From: an uncultured Parasphingopyxis sp.
GTDB taxonomy: Bacteria; Pseudomonadota; Alphaproteobacteria; Sphingomonadales; Sphingomonadaceae
DNA length: 13,688 nt
NCBI GenBank assembly: GCA_905479515.1
Contig: CAJQMX010000065.1
Coordinates: forward strand, 1-13,688
Reading direction: 5' to 3'
Positions 1 to 6,374 of the stretch are shown here, piece by piece (within the stretch, counting starts at the first letter, position 1; each line of letters opens with the position of its first letter). The position numbers and the translations under genes are program-made. The notes under the pieces are model-generated. The model saw nothing but the letters and a program-made list of their open reading frames with translations. It was not told where the DNA came from and ran no database searches.

Positions 1-318
1 CAAGGGCTAACCTCAGATCGCGGGATCGCCGTCATGGATAGCCGTGAACGCAATCTTTCCAACAAGCAGACGTTTCTGGTTACGATTACCAGATTGCGGG
101 ATGGTTTGACGCTAATTGTTGATAACCGCGAGAAACTGGAAGCCGCAGTGGAGAAAAATGACGGCGCAAAAACATCGGCGCTCGAAGTGACCCAGCGTCT
201 TGGTAAAGCCGCAGCGGCGGGTCTTGCAAAAAGAAATGAAACTGCGCCCAAAGAACTGCAAAAGGATCAGCGAGAACTTGAGAAAGAGCATAGCAAACCA
301 TTGGACATGGGAATTTAG
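1..318 (+). CDS. traI: MobF-type conjugative relaxase/helicase TraI, C-terminal end (5' cut off by window)
   Basis: The reading frame is open from base 1 to the TAG at 316-318, so the ATG at 34 is internal and only the last 105 codons are visible. The segment QGLTSDRG (codons 2-9 of the visible part) matches motif V of SF1 RecD-like helicases, and ITRLRDGLT a little further on matches motif VI. VDNREKLEAAVEKN then leads into a charged Lys/Glu-rich tail. This is the arrangement at the C-terminus of F-type TraI, which nicks oriT, stays bound to the 5' end and unwinds the transferred strand in the cytoplasm of the donor. The gene reads toward the cargo region and an IS200-like element begins within a few bases of the stop, so the last residues could have been altered by that insertion. 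Family assignment is firm; the exact tra system is inferred. Confidence 0.85.
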   Translation, partial: QGLTSDRGIAVMDSRERNLSNKQTFLVTITRLRDGLTLIVDNREKLEAAVEKNDGAKTSALEVTQRLGKAAAAGLAKRNETAPKELQKDQRELEKEHSKPLDMGI

Positions 319-341
319 TGTCTCACCTTTGGAGTAAACCC

Positions 342-358
342 ACCAGCTTCTAGCTGGT
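342..358 (+). repeat. Left-end hairpin of the IS200-like element
   Basis: A perfect 7-bp stem, ACCAGCT/AGCTGGT, closes a 3-base loop. Its position, about 100 bases before the transposase start and near the left end, fits the subterminal hairpin that the Y1 transposase recognises as single-stranded DNA. Role inferred from family knowledge. Confidence 0.7.
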
Positions 359-386
359 AAGAGGCTTCAGCCATTTTTGTTTGCTC

Positions 387-447
387 AGCACTATCCTCCA
401 GAAAATGACCGGCTCGCAGGCGAAGTCATTTTCTGGAGGATAGTGCT
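387..447 (+). promoter_or_regulatory. 23-bp perfect inverted repeat sequestering the tnpA ribosome binding site
   Basis: Bases 387-409 are the exact reverse complement of 425-447, with a 15-base loop at 410-424. The right arm contains the Shine-Dalgarno sequence GGAGGA (435-440), and the ATG follows at 449, one base after the stem. In RNA this would be a very stable hairpin masking the ribosome binding site. IS200 itself is known to damp its transposase with a 5' hairpin of this kind, which also blocks read-through transcription from outside. Here it would likewise damp transcription arriving from traI. Confidence 0.85.
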
Positions 448-448
448 T

Positions 449-874
449 ATGCCATATTCACGCGGGAGCCACACGGCTTTTCATCATCGTTATCACATCG
501 TCTGGGCGCCAAAATACCGCTTCAAGGTGCTGCACGGCGAGGTTCGCATGCGGGTGCGAGAGACCATCCGGCAGGTTTGCGGCGAGCTGGGCGTGACCAT
601 CATCCACGGCGCTCTGTCACGCGATCATGTCCATATGTTCGTCGAGATACCGCCCCATATTGCAGTCAGCGACTTCGTGCGCCGGGCAAAGGGGCGCTCA
701 TCTCGCAAAATACAGCAAGAGTTTGAACATATCCGCAAACGCTATTGGGGTCAGCGCTTCTGGCAACGAGGCTATTTCTCGACCACCTCGGGCAATATTA
801 CCGACGAAGTGATCCTCAATTATCTGGATAAGCATACCAAACCAAACAAAGCTGGCTTCAGCCCCAAGCCATGA
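449..874 (+). CDS. tnpA: IS200/IS605-family Y1 transposase TnpA
   Basis: The product is 141 residues, the normal size for this family. It carries the HUH metal-binding motif HVH at residues 60-62, within SRDHVHMFVEIP, and a catalytic tyrosine candidate at Tyr125 in VILNYLDKH. It cuts and rejoins single-stranded element ends by a 5'-phosphotyrosine intermediate. I chose the ATG at 449 because a strong GGAGGA lies 8 bases upstream and because the conserved sequence starts there with PYSRGSH. The in-frame ATG at 377 would add 24 residues translated from the hairpin arm and has no support. No frameshift or missing catalytic residue is seen, so the gene looks intact. It could alternatively be a RAYT-like solo transposase, but the paired end hairpins favour a true IS200-like element. 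Confidence 0.93.
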   Translation: MPYSRGSHTAFHHRYHIVWAPKYRFKVLHGEVRMRVRETIRQVCGELGVTIIHGALSRDHVHMFVEIPPHIAVSDFVRRAKGRSSRKIQQEFEHIRKRYWGQRFWQRGYFSTTSGNITDEVILNYLDKHTKPNKAGFSPKP

Positions 875-878
875 ACCT

Positions 879-894
879 ACCGGCATCAGCCGGT
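879..894 (+). repeat. Right-end hairpin of the IS200-like element
   Basis: A perfect 6-bp stem ACCGGC/GCCGGT with an ATCA loop begins 5 bases after the tnpA stop codon. It is the expected right-end transposase recognition hairpin and may also act in transcription arrest. There is no U-tract, so I do not call it a terminator. Confidence 0.65.
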
Positions 895-928
895 TAGTGG
901 TTCAGACTATCTCAGAGTTATATTCTTC

Positions 929-1564
929 TTAAAGCGCACGACCAAACCAAAGCACGCGGCCTGCGATATGGACGGTGCTGCGATCAATATCCTCCCAGGT
1001 CGGATAGGTCGGGTTATCGCTGGCAATGGTAATGAACGGACTATCAGGACGCAGCGCAATCCGCTTGACCACCAGCGTATCATCGATCCGTATAACATAG
1101 ATCCCATCGCGGAGCCGTGAACCATGGTCGGAAGCATCCACGAGAACGTCATCGCCGTCCGACAGGGTTGGCTCCATGGAATCGCCCATAACGCGGACCA
1201 CAGAAAGGCTGGCGCCTCTAGCCGGGGTCAGTTTACGTAGCCAGCGTTCATCGAATGAGAAACGCGTTTTCCTATCCTCACTTGTCGCCAGTGCGCCATG
1301 TCCTGCAGAAACATTGACATCGAGTACGGGTACTTCGACCATTCCGTCACTGCCAGTTGGCGGCGGCCCGCCCAATAGTTGTTCGTCAATACCGTAAAAG
1401 CTCGCCAGCCTAAGTCTGTCCTCCGGGTCCAGCTTGCGCGGCGAACCGCGCTTTATGAACTGCTGGATATAGGCTGCATTACGGCCAAGCATTTTTGAGA
1501 GACCGGAATAATCATCCCCGTTTTCGCGGATCAGTCGATCCAAAGTTTCTCGTACATCATCCAT
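929..1564 (-). CDS. S24-family self-cleaving transcriptional repressor (LexA/CI-like)
   Basis: The product is 211 residues. Residues 1-65 form a short helical DNA-binding region (YSGLSKMLGRNAAYIQQFIKRG), followed by a Pro/Gly-rich linker and a C-terminal S24 peptidase domain. The whole cleavage set is visible: Ala87-Gly88 in VNVSAGHGA, the nucleophile Ser129 in GDSMEPTL, and the general base Lys167 in LVVKRI. Proteins of this type dimerise on operators and self-cleave when stimulated by RecA on single-stranded DNA, so they link gene control to DNA damage. I chose the ATG at 1564 because AAAGG lies at the right distance. An in-frame start at 1606 would overlap a palindrome that looks like the operator. 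The gene is divergent from the small gene at 1672 and probably represses it and itself. It is not the host LexA by length or N-terminus. Confidence 0.88.
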   Translation of the reverse strand: MDDVRETLDRLIRENGDDYSGLSKMLGRNAAYIQQFIKRGSPRKLDPEDRLRLASFYGIDEQLLGGPPPTGSDGMVEVPVLDVNVSAGHGALATSEDRKTRFSFDERWLRKLTPARGASLSVVRVMGDSMEPTLSDGDDVLVDASDHGSRLRDGIYVIRIDDTLVVKRIALRPDSPFITIASDNPTYPTWEDIDRSTVHIAGRVLWFGRAL

Positions 1565-1587
1565 TTTTGTACCTTTCGATCCCTCAA

Positions 1588-1601
1588 TAGGATTTATCCT
1601 A
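1588..1601. promoter_or_regulatory. Palindrome TAGGAT-TT-ATCCTA, candidate repressor operator 1
   Basis: Perfect 6-bp arms are separated by two bases, 24 bases upstream of the S24 repressor start. It shares the half-site TAGGA/TCCTA with the second palindrome at 1616-1628. The most natural reading is autoregulation by the neighbouring S24 protein; binding is inferred. Confidence 0.5.
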
Positions 1602-1615
1602 GACAATATGCAATC

Positions 1616-1628
1616 TTCCTACTAGGAA
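1616..1628. promoter_or_regulatory. Palindrome TTCCTA-C-TAGGAA, candidate repressor operator 2
   Basis: Perfect 6-bp arms flank a single base. It uses the same TAGGA half-site as the palindrome at 1588-1601 but in the opposite arrangement, and it lies in the divergent gap between the S24 gene and the small gene at 1672. It overlaps the LexA-box-like motif at 1626-1640 by three bases. Confidence 0.5.
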
Positions 1629-1640
1629 CATAACAAGAAC
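1626..1640. promoter_or_regulatory. LexA-box-like motif GAAC-N7-GAAC
   Basis: GAAC at 1626-1629 and GAAC at 1637-1640 are separated by exactly seven bases, which is the direct-repeat SOS box described for alphaproteobacterial LexA (GTTC-N7-GTTC on the other strand). It lies in the divergent promoter region of a gene pair that includes a LexA-like repressor. A chance match is unlikely in a gap this short but possible across the whole window. Confidence 0.5.
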
Positions 1641-1671
1641 GCAAGGAATTTATGATTCGAGGAGGCCTCAT

Positions 1672-1848
1672 TTGAAACTGTTGGATCGTATCGAAAAGCA
1701 TCTGAAGCAGACACATATGTCGCCGACGCGGTTTGGCAGGAGGGCGGTGGGTGATCCGAGGTTTGTTTTAGATTTGAGGGAAGGGCGTAGGCCGCGGGCT
1801 AGGACGTTGAAGAGGGTCGAGGATTATTTGCTAAACGAAACGACGTAA
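1672..1848 (+). CDS. Small basic protein of unknown function, TTG start (58 aa)
   Basis: The reading frame begins with TTG at 1672, six bases after a good GGAGG (1661-1665), and runs to TAA at 1846-1848. The product begins KLLDRIEKHLKQ, then has SPTRFGRRAVGDPRFVLDLREGRRPR and ends RVEDYLL. The short helices with Arg/Lys-rich turns look like a compact helix-turn-helix DNA-binding protein. I recall similar small proteins as common hypotheticals in sphingomonads, without a known role. The gene is divergent from the S24 repressor, so it is probably under that repressor. Oddities are the TTG start and the use of AGG for 7 of 11 arginines, a rare codon in most alphaproteobacteria, which together suggest weak translation. 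No ATG start is available upstream. Confidence 0.7.
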   Translation: MKLLDRIEKHLKQTHMSPTRFGRRAVGDPRFVLDLREGRRPRARTLKRVEDYLLNETT

Positions 1849-2313
1849 AACTCTAAGAAATATCGCTATAAGTTAGTAAATCGGCGTTTTCAGAAATTCA
1901 ACACAAATCAATATGGTCGTTTTCTAGTGTGGCTAAAATGGTCTTGCATTAGGTTTTGCTAATACCGATGGATATTTTTTTTGGTAACTGGCCATATCAT
2001 CAAATGGTCCGTGTATTTGATATTTAGGTCAGGTTTATTTTTTCTTTGATCACAAAAGCGTATCAGATAGATTGTTCATGCTTAGAACATTCTAAGAAGG
2101 CTTGCTTGTCTCAATGATCCGATAGGATCCGTGGCTTGCGTCCCACATACCCGCTGGTAACGAAATCAATAATTTAGCACTCAGCCCAAAATCTGGATCT
2201 GTTGAAAAGAACCGTAAAATGGCAGCTAAAAATATTGTGTAAACAAAACTACGCTTCGGACTATCAGCAGATGATTATTTTTAGTAGCTGTTGAGGCAAC
2301 CGAAAGAAAATTT
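1849..2313. other. AT-rich non-coding gap upstream of the STAND gene
   Basis: I see no credible gene in these 465 bases on either strand; only very short ORFs without ribosome binding sites occur. The gap holds overlapping dyads at 2073-2096 (listed separately), a GATCC-GATA-GGATC inverted repeat at 2116-2129, and a TGGCCAT/ATGGTCC imperfect hairpin around 1989-2010. TCTAAGAA occurs twice, at 1852 and 2091. No convincing sigma-70 promoter with both hexamers at normal spacing could be picked, although the STAND gene must be transcribed from somewhere here. Confidence 0.6.
2073..2096. promoter_or_regulatory. Overlapping dyads, candidate operator upstream of the STAND gene
   Basis: TGTTC-N7-GAACA (2073-2089) overlaps CTTAGAA-CA-TTCTAAG (2081-2096), whose 7-bp arms are perfect. 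The site lies about 220 bases before the STAND gene in an otherwise unstructured AT-rich gap. The half-sites differ from the TAGGA operators near 1600, so a different binding protein would be expected. Function is unproven. Confidence 0.35.
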
Positions 2314-5300
2314 TTGACTAAACCTTCCAATTCACCTGCGCCCAAGGGCTCAACTGGCGGCGCAAAGGCTGCACTAGATGGTTACGAATATCAACTTGAC
2401 GTTTCTGTTTATGCCGCTCTTCGCTTACTGCTGATCACCAAATCGGCCACTCGGATCACCCTAGAGCCAGCCAATGAAGAAGATTTAGAGGTTGATCTTG
2501 AGCCCGATACACCTGGACGCGTTGTCCCAAGTGCGAACGTATCGGACGGTTACAAACTTGTCATCCAGGTTAAACTTCGAGCCAGCGGACCGTGGTCAGT
2601 GGCTGCTGTAGATGCCCTCTTAAAGCACGGAAAAAGGCGGCGTCCAGCTAAGCACCATCTAGACGATCCGAACACTCGTTTTTTGTTAATCACGACCGCC
2701 GACGTAGCGAATACTGCGAGGAGTCTTTTGGTGGAAGGACTTGAAGAGTGGCCAGAGACTGAAAAATTCCCTCGTAGTTTGAAAGCGACGCTTCCAAACG
2801 AGCCTGAAGGCCGCATTGCGATATGGGGACAATTTACCGAACGATTGGTGGATCTAGAGATCAACGAAATTCTGGGTACCCTGATGCGAGTGCCGTATAC
2901 GAGATTGTCCGATTGCAGAGCTTTGCTCCAAGATGAAGCCCGGCGAAGAATGCGTGGCACATGTCCGGGCGTTTGGACATGTGACGATTTACTCGCAACA
3001 ATCCGCAGCTTTGGGGGGTATCTGGCCAGTGCTCCAGAGCTTGAAGCATTTGTTCCGCCGGCCAATTACGATGCAATGAAATCTAAGCTGGAAGTTGAAA
3101 ATGCAGTGGTAATCACAGGTCCGTCAGGTACCGGCAAGACTTTAGCGGCACTTGCGCTCTGCGATTCAACTCGCCGCCGGACGAAACTCGAAATCATAAA
3201 TGTAAATGTGAACAATGATCCTTCTAGCACCAGATCGCTCGTCGATTCAGGTCCCATGCTTTATTATATTGAAGACCCGTGGGGCCAATATAGCCTTCGT
3301 GGCGGTTCGGAAGCTTGGACCGAGCAACTACCGCGATTGCTTCGAGAGGCAAGACCTGAACACCAATATGTTATCACTTCCCGAACAGACATGCTGGGAA
3401 GCGCTAATGCCGAACGTAAGCTTGAGCGTTGGTCCATAACTCTTGATGCTGAGCATTACCGCGAAGGCGAGCTTGCAAGAATATATGAGAAGCGAATCAA
3501 TTTGCTTGCGACAGATCGCCAATCACTTGCGCTGGAGTTTCGAAAAGTTGCGCTCAATAAATTGGAAACACCACTCGAATTGGATTTGTTTTTCACGTAT
3601 TTGGCGGACGGTCCAAATGCCGGAGAAGTAAACAACGCGTTCTTCGAGCGAATAGTGGCATTGGCGCATCGCGATGCCGTAGAGGATGTTGTTTTCGATT
3701 ATCTTTCCGTAAGCGATAAATCGGGCTGCGCTGCGATAGTTTGGTCTTTGCTTGCGGCACGTTCACAATTTGACCGCCGCCAACTTACCGCTCTTCAAAG
3801 ACAAATTCGAACTATTGATGCCACCTTTGGAGATTCCCTCGAAAAGCTAGTGAATCGCCTTGTCGCAACACGCCATCTGCGGCAACCAACCCAAACCGTG
3901 AGCTTCTCCCATCCTAGCGTCCGAGCTGGATTTGAGCAATTTATGACCAAGAATTGGGTGGCTAGCGAACAGGCCTTGGATGTCATTATATCAGCTTTAA
4001 CCCAAATATCCGGCCCGCTGCAGAATTGGGCATTGGAGACTGCAGCTCGAATAATTGATGTAGCTGAAAAATTTATTCAATCCTCTGCAGTTCTTGATGC
4101 TCCATTAGTGGTCGAAGCTAGTTGTCACGCTGCAATTGACCAATGGCTGGATAGCGGACTGGTTGATACAAATGCGGATTTTCAGGCATTGTTGCAACTC
4201 GCCTCCGATGTTGGCACGAATGCGTCGATTCCGTCAGAATTGGCGCGCTGGTTCATTACAGGCGTTCAAAGGGGCGGGCAGTGGTTTATGGATGACTGGC
4301 AGCCGCCAAGCTTTGAGGATGATTGGTATGATCGCGTATCCGCCGACCCACGATCATTCTTTATCGCTGATCGATTTGTACGGGAGCAATTGCCTCAAGA
4401 GCAGACCGGTTTCGGCAAGGAATTTCCAAGCAAACTTGATCGAATAGCTGGCGGTCTTGTTCCGGCCTTTTTGGCGACAACAGAAAAACTCGTCACCGCG
4501 GGCCATGACCGCAATATTGGTCCGGCTGCGACAGGTGCGATACGAGACATAACGGCGTATGAAAGAGTTCTAGGTAAAGCGCTTGATGAATTTTTGAGAC
4601 TAAATCGTTCCTATGAGAAAGATGCTAATGAGCAATGGCAAAAAATACAGGATGGGGAATGTGATGCAGGTTATGACGAATATTATCAGTCAAGTCATGA
4701 AGACGATGGATATTCGGCTGGCATTATTGTCTCAACCTATATCTCAGAAGTAAGAACAAACGGACGATGGCAGTCATTGTTTCACCATCCGCGAGTGTCA
4801 GAACTGGCGCGATCATGGTCGGAGGATATATGTCGTTCACCGGGACCAGTATCAGTTGCCGAACTTCGAGCCTTGATCACTGCAACATTGGTTAGCGGTG
4901 ACGAGGAGCATGCGTGGGATGCAGTACGTCTTCATTGGTGTAAATCGATGGCGACTGAACTCGAGAACCGAATTCTGCACAATTGCCCGGACCAGAAGCT
5001 ACGTAATGCATTGGCGTATTGCGCATTAAGCGCAGAGCCCATAATATTGGTGAGTTGTTTTGATCAGATAAAGACAATGCCGGGAAAACTGATGCATTTG
5101 TTGGTAGATGTTCATTCGGTGCATCAAATGATTGACCGAGATGAGTGGCCCTTATTGTTGAGGCGAATTTTCGACGGATTGCCGAATGAATTTGCCGAAA
5201 TTTTCAATGCGCTCGCCACCAAAAAGCAGCCAGTTCAATCTTTAGGAGCACCTTCCCTAGCTCTGCTCGAACAGGCTGTTACAACCGAAGGATTGGAAGT

Positions 5301-6309
5301 ATTGGAACAAATTGTGCCTGTGATGATTGCATCGGGAGCTACCCCAAGCGTCGCGATTGGTCGCTGGCTTATGAAAGCGCCGGATAATAAGTCTGCACAA
5401 GCAGCAACCGATGCAGCAATTTCAATTGGCGATGAAACTCTTGTTAGACAGGCGCTTTTCCATGCTCGCGCTGATGCTCGCCAATCTGCATTGAAATATT
5501 TAGCTGGTTCGCAGAAGCGATTGCTTGCCCCCGATCTATTGGCGTTATCATCTGATCCCGGAAGTCGTGTACGAAGAACTTTGGTTTCCATCCTTCACGA
5601 TCGCCCACATCCTGATCATCTTGCGACATTGGTTCAGTTGATTAACGACAACTGGTCGAACGCCGAACCTCATCATGATGAGGATCCGTCCTATCCAATT
5701 GCGCGCGAAGCTGTAGCTGCATTGGGCAACTATGAACGGCTCTCAGCCAAAATTGGTGAAAAATTGATTACCTTGGCAGACCGATCTGACGACCGTGCGC
5801 TGAGCATAGATGCACTAAACATAGCAGTACAGAAATGTGATGACGAAACTCAGAAAAAAATATGGACCTTGTCTCTCGTCAGAAAGCCTCGATGGGTTAG
5901 AGTGGATGCAATCGACGCGTTAATCACAGCCGAAGTCGTCCATCAAGATATTATCGACAAGGTCACAGCGAAGTTTATCCTAAGTGCCCCGCCTCCATTG
6001 GCCGCTTCAGCCTCGATTTTGCTTGCGGCTCACGGACGGGTCGATGTTGTGGTGCAAGCGATGGAGAGAATTGCAAATTCAGCGCAGCACCAAGCACTGT
6101 TGCTCCTTGGAGCATGGGTACTTTCTGACCGTGACCGTAATGCGGCCTCAAGGTTGCTAAGACTATTGGGACCAGAGCATCCTGCGAAGAAGCTCTTAGA
6201 CTTGGAATCCGATGAACGACTTCCTAAAAATGTACTAGACGACCTGGGAAATATCCGCATTCGCCAAGCCGTTGGCATTTGGCTCAAATCAAATATCGCG
6301 GAGGATTAG
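2314..6309 (+). CDS. STAND-type ATPase (nSTAND3-like) with N-terminal nuclease-like domain; putative antiphage sensor
   Basis: The product is 1331 residues. Residues 18-130 (DGYEYQLDVSVYAALRLL, acidic EEDLEVDLE, then LVIQVK at 82-87) resemble the PD-(D/E)XK-like domain of Cap4/DUF4297-type effectors, with Gln85-Val-Lys87 as the catalytic pair. An ATPase follows: Walker A GPSGTGKT at 269-276, Walker B-like MLYYIEDPWG at 315-324, a sensor VITSR at 353-357, and FSHPSV near 531-536, as in the winged-helix region of STAND proteins. Residues 550-1331 are helical with HEAT-like stretches from about 1050, the expected ligand-sensing part. STAND proteins stay closed until a trigger binds, then oligomerise and fire the fused effector, as in Avs antiviral proteins. 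The start is inferred: TTG at 2314 is the only usable start codon after the TGA at 2272, and its Shine-Dalgarno is poor. A PD-(D/E)XK protein gene follows in the same direction. Confidence 0.82.
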   Translation: MTKPSNSPAPKGSTGGAKAALDGYEYQLDVSVYAALRLLLITKSATRITLEPANEEDLEVDLEPDTPGRVVPSANVSDGYKLVIQVKLRASGPWSVAAVDALLKHGKRRRPAKHHLDDPNTRFLLITTADVANTARSLLVEGLEEWPETEKFPRSLKATLPNEPEGRIAIWGQFTERLVDLEINEILGTLMRVPYTRLSDCRALLQDEARRRMRGTCPGVWTCDDLLATIRSFGGYLASAPELEAFVPPANYDAMKSKLEVENAVVITGPSGTGKTLAALALCDSTRRRTKLEIINVNVNNDPSSTRSLVDSGPMLYYIEDPWGQYSLRGGSEAWTEQLPRLLREARPEHQYVITSRTDMLGSANAERKLERWSITLDAEHYREGELARIYEKRINLLATDRQSLALEFRKVALNKLETPLELDLFFTYLADGPNAGEVNNAFFERIVALAHRDAVEDVVFDYLSVSDKSGCAAIVWSLLAARSQFDRRQLTALQRQIRTIDATFGDSLEKLVNRLVATRHLRQPTQTVSFSHPSVRAGFEQFMTKNWVASEQALDVIISALTQISGPLQNWALETAARIIDVAEKFIQSSAVLDAPLVVEASCHAAIDQWLDSGLVDTNADFQALLQLASDVGTNASIPSELARWFITGVQRGGQWFMDDWQPPSFEDDWYDRVSADPRSFFIADRFVREQLPQEQTGFGKEFPSKLDRIAGGLVPAFLATTEKLVTAGHDRNIGPAATGAIRDITAYERVLGKALDEFLRLNRSYEKDANEQWQKIQDGECDAGYDEYYQSSHEDDGYSAGIIVSTYISEVRTNGRWQSLFHHPRVSELARSWSEDICRSPGPVSVAELRALITATLVSGDEEHAWDAVRLHWCKSMATELENRILHNCPDQKLRNALAYCALSAEPIILVSCFDQIKTMPGKLMHLLVDVHSVHQMIDRDEWPLLLRRIFDGLPNEFAEIFNALATKKQPVQSLGAPSLALLEQAVTTEGLEVLEQIVPVMIASGATPSVAIGRWLMKAPDNKSAQAATDAAISIGDETLVRQALFHARADARQSALKYLAGSQKRLLAPDLLALSSDPGSRVRRTLVSILHDRPHPDHLATLVQLINDNWSNAEPHHDEDPSYPIAREAVAALGNYERLSAKIGEKLITLADRSDDRALSIDALNIAVQKCDDETQKKIWTLSLVRKPRWVRVDAIDALITAEVVHQDIIDKVTAKFILSAPPPLAASASILLAAHGRVDVVVQAMERIANSAQHQALLLLGAWVLSDRDRNAASRLLRLLGPEHPAKKLLDLESDERLPKNVLDDLGNIRIRQAVGIWLKSNIAED

Positions 6310-6311
6310 GT

Positions 6312-6374
6312 ATGCAGCCGACAATTATCGCTCATCACCAAACGTCGCACATTTCTTCCGGACAAAAAATGTAA
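6312..6374 (+). CDS. 20-codon ORF linking the STAND and nuclease genes, possible leader peptide
   Basis: ATG at 6312 follows GGAGG (6300-6304) by 7 bases, a better ribosome binding site than either large neighbour has. It encodes 20 residues (MQPTIIAHHQ then TSHISSGQKM) and stops at TAA 6372-6374, which overlaps the nuclease ATG in TAATG. It would deliver ribosomes to the poorly led nuclease start by termination-reinitiation. The peptide itself resembles nothing I recognise. It could also be the residue of an old frameshifted start of the nuclease gene, or chance. Confidence 0.4.
   Translation: MQPTIIAHHQTSHISSGQKM

Larger units (their letters stand above)
320..910 (+). mobile_element. IS200-like insertion sequence (approximate ends)
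   Basis: This is a compact element with a single Y1 transposase and no TnpB. A short hairpin lies near each end: ACCAGCT/AGCTGGT at 342-358 and ACCGGC/GCCGGT at 879-894. IS200/IS605 elements use such subterminal hairpins instead of terminal inverted repeats and make no target duplication. The two ends share the context ACC(C/T)ACC...GGT, followed by TTCAG. Exact boundaries cannot be fixed without an empty site, and the limits given may be off by 10-20 bases each side. The element sits between the traI stop and the 3' end of the S24 repressor gene. Confidence 0.8.

Noticed and set aside
377..448. Upstream in-frame ATG extending the transposase by 24 residues
   Set aside because: It lies within the hairpin arm region, has no ribosome binding site, and the family sequence begins at the ATG at 449.
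929..1848. Prophage immunity region (CI/Cro-like pair)
   Set aside because: The layout resembles one, but no integrase, phage structural gene or attachment repeat is visible, so a plasmid or island regulator is more likely.
2550..3065. 171-codon ORF antisense to the STAND gene
   Set aside because: A shadow frame of a strongly supported coding region with clear motifs.
5235..5591. 118-codon minus-strand ORF within the STAND gene
   Set aside because: A shadow frame; Cys/Ser/Arg-rich translation with no motif or ribosome site.
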